DNA of 49,653 nucleotides, from assembly GCA_039028695.1 (NCBI GenBank), contig JBCCHN010000029.1, positions 1-49,653 of the forward strand, read 5' to 3'. Below, one piece after another: positions 42,038 through 49,653 of this stretch. The notes beneath the pieces are model-generated. The model had not been told where the DNA came from. It searched no databases and saw nothing but the letters and a program-made list of their open reading frames with translations. Position numbers and translations under genes: made by a program. Numbering within the stretch: position 1 is the first letter of the stretch; every line of letters starts with the position of its first letter. Source of the stretch: JANQKX01 sp039028695 (lineage in GTDB: Bacteria > Pseudomonadota > Alphaproteobacteria > Kiloniellales > Kiloniellaceae).

Positions 42038-42225
42038 AGCAAAGCTCTCCCTAGTTTCGAAGAAAGGCTTGATACCCTAAAGTCCTCTTTCCGTTGAAAG
42101 AACCAGAGCCGCGCAGTTTCTTCAAGAGAAGGGGCGAAAAATTAGCAAAAGAGCGCAAAACCTCAGGTGTTGAGGGTTTAGCGTATATTGACCAGACCGC
42201 AGGGCTCGTGGAGAGTGGGGCCGCA

Positions 42226-42250
42226 AAGAGGATCTCTAATATCTCCTCTT
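42226..42250. promoter_or_regulatory. inverted repeat upstream of the M81 peptidase gene
   Basis: AAGAGGA and TCCTCTT form a perfect seven-base inverted repeat around 11 bases, in the 271-bp gap between the LhgO-like and M81 genes and about 60 bp before the latter. It could be an operator or an mRNA stem. No further support is visible. Confidence 0.3.
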
Positions 42251-42308
42251 GTCTGGTGTAATTCATTAAAGAGCCAATTGTTCTGACCCTGTTGCGGAGC
42301 TCGCTGAA

Positions 42309-43820
42309 ATGAGAATTGCCGTCGGTGGCTTTCAGCACGAAACCAATACCTTCGCGCCTGATCGGGCGGAGTTCGCCCATTTTGAGATGACCGATGCGTG
42401 GCCCGGTTTGACGCGCGGAGCCTCTTTGTTGGAGGTGATGGCAGGCCGCAATATCCCCTTTAGCGGATTTGTGGAACAGGCTCAAAAGGATGGTTGGGAT
42501 CTGGTTCCCCTGCTCTGGTGCAGCGCCGAGCCCAGCTCCTATGTGAGCCGCGATGCGTTCGAGCGGGTGACCGCAATGTTCTGTGAGGACTTAGCTGCTG
42601 CCGGTCCACTGGACGGCCTTTATCTTGATCTCCACGGGGCGATGGTCTGCGACCATGAAGAAGATGGCGAGGGGGCGCTCCTGGCGCGCCTTCGCGATCT
42701 GGTGGGGCTGGATCTGCCTATTTTCATCAGTCTGGATTTGCATGCGAACGTAACCCAACGGATGGTCGAGCTTGCCGATGGCATAACGATCTTTCGCACC
42801 TATCCCCATTTGGATATGGCCGAAACCGGTGCGCGAGCTTGTGCCCTCATGTCCCAACACTTCGCAAGAGGGAGCCTTTGCAAGGCCTTTCGTAAACTCC
42901 CCTATCTGATTCCCTTGACGGCCCAGTTCACTGGCGAGGACCCCATCAAGAGCCTTTATGACGCCCTTCCCGGTATCGGCTCGCCCGAGGTGTTCAGCGC
43001 CGATTTCGCCGCGGGTTTTCCGCCGTCGGATATTGAAGAATGCGGCCCGGGCCTCGTGGTCTATGGGTCGGACCCAGGAGCCGTGGATGAGGCCGCAGAC
43101 CGGGTTTTTGACATGACCATGGCGGCCGAGGCTCATTTTGACGGGTCGCTACTCGAGCCTGACCTTGCCGTCGCGCGGGCTATTGCAAATGAGGAGACCA
43201 AGCCCGTGGTTTTAGCCGATGCACAAGATAACCCCGGTGCGGGTGCCACTTCGGACACCGTCGGGCTTCTTGCGGCCCTCCTGGAAGCGGACGCCGAAGG
43301 GGCGGTCTTGGGCGTTCTGAATGACCCCGAAGCCGCCGCACAGGCCCATGCCGCGGGGTGCGGCGCGATCTTTGCCGCGCGCCTTGGCGCTACGAGCAAG
43401 ATGCCGGGCCACCACCCCTTGATGCTGACGATGAGAGTCGAGGCTTTAAGCGACGGCATTTTCGATTTCACGGGTGAAATGTATGCCGGTTCTCAGGCTG
43501 ACGTGGGCCCCATGGCTTTGGTAGCCGCGGTGGCGGGCGGAGACTTTCCACATTTTGCCGGTACTGTTCGGGTGGTTGTCGGCTCCCAGCGGCTTCAGTG
43601 CCTGGATCAGGCCATTTTCAGACATCTGGGCGTCAAATTGGAGACTACTCGCATTATCGCCGTGAAAAGTACGGTTCACTTTCGCGCCGATTTTGATCCC
43701 TTAGCGTCGGAGACCCTGGTAGCCGCAGCACCTGGCGCCCATCCCTGCCGCCTTGAGACCTTGAATTATAAGTTTCTCCGGCCCGGGGTCAGGCGCGGCC
43801 CCAATGGCCCGGTGGATTGA
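42309..43820 (+). CDS. M81 family metallopeptidase (microcystinase C/MlrC-like)
   Basis: A 503-residue protein with the MlrC N-terminal domain (GGFQHETNTFAP, LDGLYLDLHGAMV, FISLDLHANVT with zinc-ligand histidines and aspartates) and the C-terminal domain (DAQDNPGAGATSDT). Most members are not toxin-degrading; they occur widely in soil and marine Alphaproteobacteria near peptide or amino-acid importers and their true substrates are unknown. The next gene encodes a peptide-type binding protein, which fits. GGAG lies upstream of the ATG. Confidence 0.92.
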   Translation: MRIAVGGFQHETNTFAPDRAEFAHFEMTDAWPGLTRGASLLEVMAGRNIPFSGFVEQAQKDGWDLVPLLWCSAEPSSYVSRDAFERVTAMFCEDLAAAGPLDGLYLDLHGAMVCDHEEDGEGALLARLRDLVGLDLPIFISLDLHANVTQRMVELADGITIFRTYPHLDMAETGARACALMSQHFARGSLCKAFRKLPYLIPLTAQFTGEDPIKSLYDALPGIGSPEVFSADFAAGFPPSDIEECGPGLVVYGSDPGAVDEAADRVFDMTMAAEAHFDGSLLEPDLAVARAIANEETKPVVLADAQDNPGAGATSDTVGLLAALLEADAEGAVLGVLNDPEAAAQAHAAGCGAIFAARLGATSKMPGHHPLMLTMRVEALSDGIFDFTGEMYAGSQADVGPMALVAAVAGGDFPHFAGTVRVVVGSQRLQCLDQAIFRHLGVKLETTRIIAVKSTVHFRADFDPLASETLVAAAPGAHPCRLETLNYKFLRPGVRRGPNGPVD

Positions 43821-43909
43821 TAGAAATCGCAATTTGCCGACAAGCCGTCGGCCCATCGAGAAGGTTAACCCGCTGGAATTAATCGAATGGTGTAGATCGC
43901 GGCAATTAT

Positions 43910-43939
43910 TTGCGGTCTCTTTGCGAAAACTGTTATAGT
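43910..43939 (+). promoter_or_regulatory. sigma-70-like promoter of the peptide-binding protein gene
   Basis: TTGCGG and TATAGT are separated by 18 bases, giving a transcription start near 43946 and a 50-base leader with GGGAGGA. A small hairpin (GCCGAC-N5-GTCGGC, 43836-43852) after the M81 gene suggests that this gene has its own transcript. Confidence 0.4.
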
Positions 43940-43995
43940 TCCTCCAATAAAAAGCATTGTACCAAACTTCGATGCATCAAAATCTGGGAGGAAAA

Positions 43996-45612
43996 ATGTC
44001 TAAAGATCAAAAAGATCCGGTATTGGATGGCCTGATTGCAGGCGCCAAGTCGAAAAAGGTAAGTCGCCGCCACTTTATGGAAGGCGCCTTGGCCATGGGC
44101 CTGACGGTATCCGCCGCTTCGGCGCTCTGGAGCAAGAAGGTAGAAGCGGCCACCCCAAAGGCGGGTGGACATTTCAGAGTCGGTCTGGACGACGGCAATA
44201 CCACCGATAGCTTGGATCCGGCCACCTATGAGGGCATGTTCCAAATCTGCACCAGCCACACTCACCGGAACTATCTGACTGAAATCACGCCTGAAAACGT
44301 GGTTGGCGGCGAACTCTGCGAGAGTTGGGAAGCGTCGGACGACGCGACGGTTTGGCGTTTGAATCTACGCAAGGGTGCGGAATTCCATAATGGCAAAACC
44401 TTTACAGCCAATGACGTCCTCGCCTCTTTAAATCACCATCGGGGTGAAGATTCTAAATCGGCCGGTAAGGCCTTGTTGGAATCCGTTGAGGAGATCAAGG
44501 CGGAAGACGAAAATACGGTGGTGGTCACCTTGAAGTCCGGCAGCGCCGATTTCCCCTATGTGCTTACAGACTATCACTTCGTTATGCTGCCGTCTGATGG
44601 TGAAGGCAATGTGGATTGGAGTGCCGACGCCGGTTCCGGCGGCTATGTGCTCGACGAATGGGAGCCGGGCATCCGGGCGTCCTTCAAGAAATTCCCCAAC
44701 TATTGGAAGGAGGGCCGTGCCCACTTCGATTCGGTGGAATTCCTGGCTATTCCGGATGTGAACGCCCGCCAAACCGCCCTTAAGACCGGCGATCTGAATG
44801 CGATGATCGAGGTAGACCTTAAAACCGTCGACCTGTTGGCCCGTGATGACAATGTCATTATCGACGAGGTGGCGAGCGGCACCCACATTACCTTGCCGAT
44901 GCACACCGATGTGGCTCCTTTCGACAACAATGACGTTCGTCTGGCGTTGAAATATGCCATGGATCGGCAAGGTGCTTTGGACAAGGTACTGCGCGGTCAC
45001 GGGACTTTGGGAAATGATCAGCCCATTGGCGCGGTCCTGCCTTACTATGCCGAGGGATTGGAGCAACGCCAGTATGATCCGGATAAGGCCAAGTTTCATC
45101 TGAAGCAGGCGGGCATGGAAAACCTGAAGGTTGATCTGTCCGCTTCGGATGTGCCCATGCCGGGCGGTGTTGATCTATCCATTCTTTTTCAGGAAAGCGC
45201 CAAAGCCGCGGGCATTGAGCTTAACGTGATCCGCGAGCCCAACGATGGTTATTGGTCCAATGTTTGGTTGGTCAAACCCTTCTGCCTCTGCTCTTGGGGC
45301 CAGCGTCCCACGCCTGACGTGATGTTCTCCCTGGCCTATGCCAAGGGGGCTGCCTGGAATGACACGCACTTTGACAACGAGCGCTTCAACCAGCTCTTGA
45401 TCGAGGCACGGGCCGAATTGGACGATACCAAACGGGCCGAGATGTACTTTGAGATGCAGCAGATCTTGCGTGATGAAGGCGGAACCATCATTCCGTTCTT
45501 CCGTAACTACGTCTATGCGCGCCGCGCCGACATCCAGCATGATGAAGCCGTTTCGGGTAACTGGGCCCTTGACGGTGCCCGTGGTGCCGAGCGTTGGTGG
45601 CAATCAAGCTGA
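43996..45612 (+). CDS. Tat-exported peptide-type ABC substrate-binding protein
   Basis: A 538-residue binding protein of the DppA/OppA (SBP_bac_5) family. The N-terminus carries the twin-arginine motif SRRHFMEG and a hydrophobic stretch ending near KVEAA, so export should be by the Tat route. Typical landmarks are LCESWEASDDATVWRLNLRK, FTANDVLASL and DVRLALKYAMDR. GGGAGGA precedes ATG at 43996, which is preferred over TTG at 43957. No permease or ATPase gene of this type is adjacent; a terminator follows. It probably serves an importer encoded elsewhere, perhaps with products of the M81 peptidase. Confidence 0.9.
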   Translation: MSKDQKDPVLDGLIAGAKSKKVSRRHFMEGALAMGLTVSAASALWSKKVEAATPKAGGHFRVGLDDGNTTDSLDPATYEGMFQICTSHTHRNYLTEITPENVVGGELCESWEASDDATVWRLNLRKGAEFHNGKTFTANDVLASLNHHRGEDSKSAGKALLESVEEIKAEDENTVVVTLKSGSADFPYVLTDYHFVMLPSDGEGNVDWSADAGSGGYVLDEWEPGIRASFKKFPNYWKEGRAHFDSVEFLAIPDVNARQTALKTGDLNAMIEVDLKTVDLLARDDNVIIDEVASGTHITLPMHTDVAPFDNNDVRLALKYAMDRQGALDKVLRGHGTLGNDQPIGAVLPYYAEGLEQRQYDPDKAKFHLKQAGMENLKVDLSASDVPMPGGVDLSILFQESAKAAGIELNVIREPNDGYWSNVWLVKPFCLCSWGQRPTPDVMFSLAYAKGAAWNDTHFDNERFNQLLIEARAELDDTKRAEMYFEMQQILRDEGGTIIPFFRNYVYARRADIQHDEAVSGNWALDGARGAERWWQSS

Positions 45613-45668
45613 TCCTGAATGGGGAAACTTGATTGAGGCCGGATTTTGGGCCTTAAAGGCAAATTGGG

Positions 45669-45703
45669 CCGGCATCTTGGTAAGAGGTGCCGGTCTTTTT
45701 TTT
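45669..45703 (+). terminator. Rho-independent terminator
   Basis: CCGGCA and TGCCGG form a six-base stem, extended inside by TCTT/AAGA, followed by a run of eight T. It ends the transcript of the peptide-binding protein gene 57 bases after its stop. Confidence 0.8.
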
Positions 45704-45736
45704 CGGGTTGCCTTGCATCTAAGGAAGGAGACTGCC

Positions 45737-46732
45737 GTGACAGCTAGGTCTTATCTTTTGGGCCGTGAAAGTTCAGGTTACGCGGATCTGAAGCGGAGAC
45801 TGGCGCAAGGGTCCGTCCTTCTGCTCGACGGTGCCGTCGGCACGGAACTGCAGGCCTTGGGGGTGCCCATCGGCCCGACAGCTTGGGCGGCAGTAGCCTT
45901 GGACAGTCACCCCGACACGGTCCGCTTTTTGCACGAAAGCTATATTCGGGCCGGTGTGGATATTATCACCACCAATACCTACTCGGCGGCTCGTCATTGT
46001 TTTGAACCTTTGGGGATGGGGCATCTTACCCGGGAACTGAACCTGCGCGCGGTTGAGCTGGTCATGCGCGCCCGGGACCGCGTGGCGGGCAACCAGGCGG
46101 TCTATGTTGCCGGTTCGGTCTCAAACTTCGGCATGATGGCAGGGGGCGAAGAGCTGCCGGAAAAACTCGATGGGAAATGGGGGGATTATACAGAGACGGC
46201 CCTGCGGCGGAATTTACATGAGCAAGCCCAAATCTTGGTGGATGGTGGTGTCGATTTCCTGCTGGTCGAATCAACCGGCAGCGTGAAGCAACGTCAATGG
46301 GTGCTTGAGGCCTGCTTGGCAACCGGCCACCCGACCTGGCTGGGCACCAAGTGCCGGCTCGAGTCGGGCGGCGTATTTGGCGGGTACCAGGAAAACCTCC
46401 GGTATGAGGAGGGTCTGGAGGAAGTCCTGCCCAAGGGCGCTGATTTGGTCAGCATTTTCCACTCCACGGTGGAGGCGACGTCGGCTGCAATCCCCCTCTT
46501 GCGGGAAAAATGGAATGGCCCCATCGCGGTTTATCCGGATGCCGCCCGCCAGGACTATGTGGACCGGCAGCAAAATGCCCAAGAAACGACCCACACCTCG
46601 CCGGATGAATTTGTTGACCTGGCCAAGGAATGGGTGGCAGCAGGTGCACAAGTCATCGGCGGATGTTGCGGTTTCGGCCTGGATTACATTCGGCCATTGC
46701 GCGAGGCGCTGCCCGAAAAGCTCTCCCAATAG
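45737..46732 (+). CDS. homocysteine S-methyltransferase family protein
   Basis: A 331-residue enzyme of the betaine-homocysteine/S-methylmethionine methyltransferase family. DGAVGTELQALG forms the first barrel strand, TNTYSA follows, and the zinc ligands are C in LGTKC and the pair in GGCCGFG. It transfers a methyl group to homocysteine to make methionine; the donor (betaine, S-methylmethionine or dimethylsulfoniopropionate-like compounds) is not evident. The start is GTG at 45737 with AAGGAG six bases upstream. It lies behind a strong terminator and may be transcribed by read-through or from its own promoter. Confidence 0.9.
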   Translation: MTARSYLLGRESSGYADLKRRLAQGSVLLLDGAVGTELQALGVPIGPTAWAAVALDSHPDTVRFLHESYIRAGVDIITTNTYSAARHCFEPLGMGHLTRELNLRAVELVMRARDRVAGNQAVYVAGSVSNFGMMAGGEELPEKLDGKWGDYTETALRRNLHEQAQILVDGGVDFLLVESTGSVKQRQWVLEACLATGHPTWLGTKCRLESGGVFGGYQENLRYEEGLEEVLPKGADLVSIFHSTVEATSAAIPLLREKWNGPIAVYPDAARQDYVDRQQNAQETTHTSPDEFVDLAKEWVAAGAQVIGGCCGFGLDYIRPLREALPEKLSQ

Positions 46733-46946
46733 AGCCGGTGATTGGGATCTTTCCAAGGTTTATATTTGATTTTATTTGACTTTATTTTCGTCTCGTCTTG
46801 GGATGGCGGCTGGAGACCGATTCCTTTTGTTCGATTTGTGAGACAGCGGCATTTTTTTCTTAAAGTCATATAAGCCGGATGGGTCAAGTGGTCTGCCGTG
46901 GCGGATCGTTACGGCCTGTGAGGCAATCTACCGCCGGCTGCCAAGG

Positions 46947-49653
46947 GTGCGGGCCCGCTATGTCGTGCTTCTCGCGGCTCTGTTGGTGGTCGCAAAGGTA
47001 GCGCACGACATTGCACGTCGTTCATCGGGAGAACCGGTGGCCGTTGCCGCCTTTAACGGCCTTACCAGTTTTATCCGCGGCCGGCCGCAAGAGTTGATCG
47101 ACCCCAACTACTACCGGGCCCAAGCCGATAGCTTTTTGCGACAGTTTCACCAGTCGGACCCCCGTCTTCCACGGTATGATCTTTACATCGATCCTACAGA
47201 ATTACATCGCCTTGAAATGCCCTTCGAGGACGATCAGGACACCCAAAATCTGCGGGCGAGTTGGAACCGTTGGTATCCTTTGGGCCAGCGCAAGACCGCT
47301 GTGGCCGTCCTGAAGCAAAACGAGACCCTTTATCCGGTCCACATGCGGGTCCGCGGTACGGGGAGTAATCATTTCCTTGGACCGGCCAAGTCCTGGCGTA
47401 TCACCCGCATTCCTTTGCCGCCGGAGGAAGGGTGGCAAAAGCCGTGGGATTTGCCAAGCGACGTCGTCAATCTAACCCTGCCCGAGCATTACCTAATCGA
47501 GTGGCTCGCTTTTGAGATGGCGGAGCGGGCCGGTATGATAACCCCCTTCGTCGAGCCCGCGGTTCTTTATATCAACGATGTTTATCAAGGTATCCGACAA
47601 GCGGGCGGCCAAACAGGCCCCTCGTTCATGCGCCGCCAGGGTCTGCCCATCGGCTATTTCATCGATGCCCGCAACGATCGCTGGGATCAGGAGGATCAGC
47701 CTCCGCCGGATGTCCTCTATGACTATCGCTTTGGCGACCGGCGCATGGGCGGGGACTATCGCGATGACGTGGAATTGAGGCTAACCGATCAGCAAATTAT
47801 TGATATGTTTGTTTTTTATCTACTCTATCGGCCGGCACACATGGTGGACTTGCGATTCTACGTAGATCCTCTTTTTCGCTTTGTCACCTTGGTGCCCTGG
47901 AACCTGGAAATACCGCGCGCCAATCCGCGCTACTATGCTACCACTCCGCCGGTCAACCGACGAACCTTCGATGTATCGGTCACAAATTTTGAAGACTTGG
48001 GCAGTGTCAATTATCTTTTTCGAGACCTCATTTACCCGCGGGTGACGCCCCAAATAGTCTATGAAATCTTGGCCAAGCTCTACGCGCTGACCCAAGCCGG
48101 CGCGCCCTTGAGTCTGGCGGTGATAAAGGAAGACTACCAGGCCATGGAACAACGGTTTGCCGGTGAGCTCGACGCTTTTCCTTATTGGTACGGCAGCCGG
48201 GATTTCGATTTCATCAAGGACACGCGCCAGGTGGCCCAGGACCTCAAGACCAACGTGTTGTTCCAAGCGCTGGATCAGTCCTATGAACAGCTTGGCCAGG
48301 AACTGGATACCTTCAGTGCCAACTGCGCATTTTCGCCCAATCGGATCGCGGGGTCGGTGAGGGGCCGTTTGACGTGTGGTAGCGGCGCCGGACTTGGCGC
48401 AACTATGATGTCCCTTAAAATGACAGGTAGCGCTCCGCAATCTTGGAGCCTGGTGTTAGATCGGAACAAGAACAACCGGATAGATCAGGGCGATGCTTTG
48501 ATCCCGGTTGGCGCGGAGGGCCGTTTTCAACTGGATCAGGACGGTTTTCATGTATTTTATGACGGTCGTGAGTTGGTTTCCTTTTATGAGTCCGGCCGCC
48601 TCAATCTCTATGATTTTTTTCTTGTCGGACCCAGTGCACTTGGCCGGCCCGATGCCGTTGGTTTTCGTCGCCCCTTTGGTGAAGATTTGCGGGAGGTGAC
48701 CGTCTCATTGGAGGCGCCGGGAGACTTTGCGCAGGACCTTTCCCCTGCTCTTTTGCCGCTTTGGCAGCCGACCGCGGAACCCGCCGATGGCGAATTTGAA
48801 GTGCATGATCTGCCGAACTTCATACAAGAAAAAGGCGACAACAAGTTTCTCATTCCATCGGGTCATCACCGATTGACATCCCCCACAGTTCTTCCCCTCG
48901 GTGCGTCCCTTGAGATAGCGCCGGGGACCAAGGTGAGCTTTGATGGAGGTACTTATCTTTACCTGTCTGGTCCCTTAAAAGCTGTGGGCGATGCGAATGC
49001 GCCAATCGAGTTTCTGTCGAGCGATCCGACGGATCCAGGCGGCGGGGTCATTATCAACACCACGGCAGGATCCCCTAGCACGTTGGGTTTTTGTCATTTT
49101 CAAGGGCTGGCAGGGAGCCAAATCAACAAGGTCGACTATGGTGGTGCATTGACCGTTTTGGGCGGCCGAATTCAAATCGAGAACTGCAGTTTTGACAAAA
49201 TCCCAGCGGCTTCGGCTGTTGAGTTGCGCTGGGCCGAAGGCCGCCTTTCGAAGCTGACAATCAAGAGGACGAAGGGTAGGGGGGTTTATCTCGAATCCTC
49301 GGCAACAAGCGTGCAAGATCTGTCGGTGAGCAACGCATTGGGTGATGGCCTGTATTTGCAAGATAGTAATGTGCGCGTCAGCGGCGCTGCCTTCAGTTCG
49401 CGCGGAAGCGATGCCATCGTTGCGAAACGGCGATCCTTGGCAAGTTTGTCCGGGGTCACCATTAACGGAGCCCGCAAGGGTCTGCGGATCAGCGATGATT
49501 CCCAAGTCACATTCACAGAGAGTCGCGTCGCCCGCAGCGCGACCGCGGTTCATGTCCATTGGGAAGAGACCAACCGTAACGGGATGAGCGTGACCCTGGC
49601 GGCAGTTGAGTTCGACGATAATGGTCAGGATATCCTGCAAGATCCCGGCACCC
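46947..49653 (+). CDS. CotH-like protein with C-terminal beta-helix, 3' end outside window
   Basis: The frame runs open for about 900 codons to the window edge. The start is uncertain: GTG at 46947 (VRARYVVLLAALLVVAK, a membrane anchor or signal) or TTG at 46983. Residues 50-420 resemble the CotH protein-kinase-like family: RVRGTGSNHFLGPAKSWRI, EPAVLYINDVYQG, DLRFYVDPLFRF, LVPWNLEI. The usual W-D-x-D motif reads WNLE. From about residue 640, repeated short strands (LEIAPGTKVSFDGG, IQIENCSFDKI, VRVSGAAFSS) form a right-handed beta-helix. It is probably an exported surface or envelope protein. Nothing nearby explains its role. Confidence 0.75.
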   Translation, partial: MRARYVVLLAALLVVAKVAHDIARRSSGEPVAVAAFNGLTSFIRGRPQELIDPNYYRAQADSFLRQFHQSDPRLPRYDLYIDPTELHRLEMPFEDDQDTQNLRASWNRWYPLGQRKTAVAVLKQNETLYPVHMRVRGTGSNHFLGPAKSWRITRIPLPPEEGWQKPWDLPSDVVNLTLPEHYLIEWLAFEMAERAGMITPFVEPAVLYINDVYQGIRQAGGQTGPSFMRRQGLPIGYFIDARNDRWDQEDQPPPDVLYDYRFGDRRMGGDYRDDVELRLTDQQIIDMFVFYLLYRPAHMVDLRFYVDPLFRFVTLVPWNLEIPRANPRYYATTPPVNRRTFDVSVTNFEDLGSVNYLFRDLIYPRVTPQIVYEILAKLYALTQAGAPLSLAVIKEDYQAMEQRFAGELDAFPYWYGSRDFDFIKDTRQVAQDLKTNVLFQALDQSYEQLGQELDTFSANCAFSPNRIAGSVRGRLTCGSGAGLGATMMSLKMTGSAPQSWSLVLDRNKNNRIDQGDALIPVGAEGRFQLDQDGFHVFYDGRELVSFYESGRLNLYDFFLVGPSALGRPDAVGFRRPFGEDLREVTVSLEAPGDFAQDLSPALLPLWQPTAEPADGEFEVHDLPNFIQEKGDNKFLIPSGHHRLTSPTVLPLGASLEIAPGTKVSFDGGTYLYLSGPLKAVGDANAPIEFLSSDPTDPGGGVIINTTAGSPSTLGFCHFQGLAGSQINKVDYGGALTVLGGRIQIENCSFDKIPAASAVELRWAEGRLSKLTIKRTKGRGVYLESSATSVQDLSVSNALGDGLYLQDSNVRVSGAAFSSRGSDAIVAKRRSLASLSGVTINGARKGLRISDDSQVTFTESRVARSATAVHVHWEETNRNGMSVTLAAVEFDDNGQDILQDPGT

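Noticed and set aside
43836..43852. GCCGAC-N5-GTCGGC hairpin after the M81 gene
   Set aside because: A perfect but short stem without T-run; too weak to call a terminator by itself.
45449..45736. Long N-terminal extension of the homocysteine S-methyltransferase
   Set aside because: It would overlap the binding-protein gene and cross its terminator; GTG at 45737 has an excellent AAGGAG.
45613..45736. SAM- or SAH-responsive riboswitch before the methyltransferase gene
   Set aside because: Only a simple terminator hairpin for the preceding gene is visible; no riboswitch core matches.
46760..46790. Tandem TTTGATTTTA/TTTGACTTTA repeat
   Set aside because: Only two imperfect 10-bp copies in AT-rich DNA; likely chance.

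Overview
The window is about 60% GC and reads as one stretch of an alphaproteobacterial chromosome. The strongest taxonomic sign is a complete general-stress-response module (EcfG-type sigma factor, NepR anti-sigma factor, PhyR response regulator and a HisKA_2 histidine kinase) at 35148-39203, which is known only from Alphaproteobacteria. No rRNA, tRNA, CRISPR array, insertion sequence or phage gene was seen. Genus cannot be told from the sequence.

Layout. 1-8100: the tail of one polyamine/iron-type ABC importer (permease end and ATPase), an M20 amidohydrolase, a methyltransferase and an alpha/beta hydrolase, then a complete second PotABCD/YdcS-type importer on the minus strand. 8317-12772: an unknown membrane protein, a class III nucleotide cyclase with TolB-like and TPR regions, a GMC oxidoreductase and a RidA protein. 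12893-17619: a curli amyloid operon on the minus strand (csgF, csgG, a very large curlin, a second curlin, and two unrecognised exported proteins), preceded by about 500 bp of AT-rich DNA.

18119-27928 is a C4-acid-flavoured region. An aldehyde dehydrogenase and an Asp/Glu-racemase/maleate-isomerase family enzyme run on the plus strand. They converge on an eight-gene minus-strand operon: iron-sulfur subunit, two small cytochrome b subunits and flavoprotein of a succinate dehydrogenase/fumarate reductase-like complex, a two-subunit class I fumarase/tartrate dehydratase, a TauE/SafE anion (sulfite) exporter, and a PLP lyase of the D-cysteine desulfhydrase/L-cysteate sulfo-lyase family. A HutC-type GntR regulator is divergent from it. 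The flavoprotein has Cys where the covalent-FAD histidine normally sits. I infer that this operon may degrade a sulfonated or otherwise unusual C4 acid; it is the best candidate for an undescribed system here.

27993-33033: a ureohydrolase with an altered active-site motif, an internally deleted 5-hydroxyisourate hydrolase, and a BMP/nucleoside-type ABC importer lacking its binding protein, which together suggest purine or guanidino-compound use. 33514-35181 is glucose-6-phosphate isomerase, overlapping the sigma-factor gene tail to tail. After the stress module come a small exported DUF1344 protein with a near-canonical EcfG promoter, a lipoprotein serine protease with a CtrA-like site upstream, an L-2-hydroxyglutarate-type oxidase, an M81 (MlrC-like) peptidase, an orphan Tat-exported peptide-type binding protein, a homocysteine S-methyltransferase, and a CotH-like/beta-helix protein that runs off the right edge.
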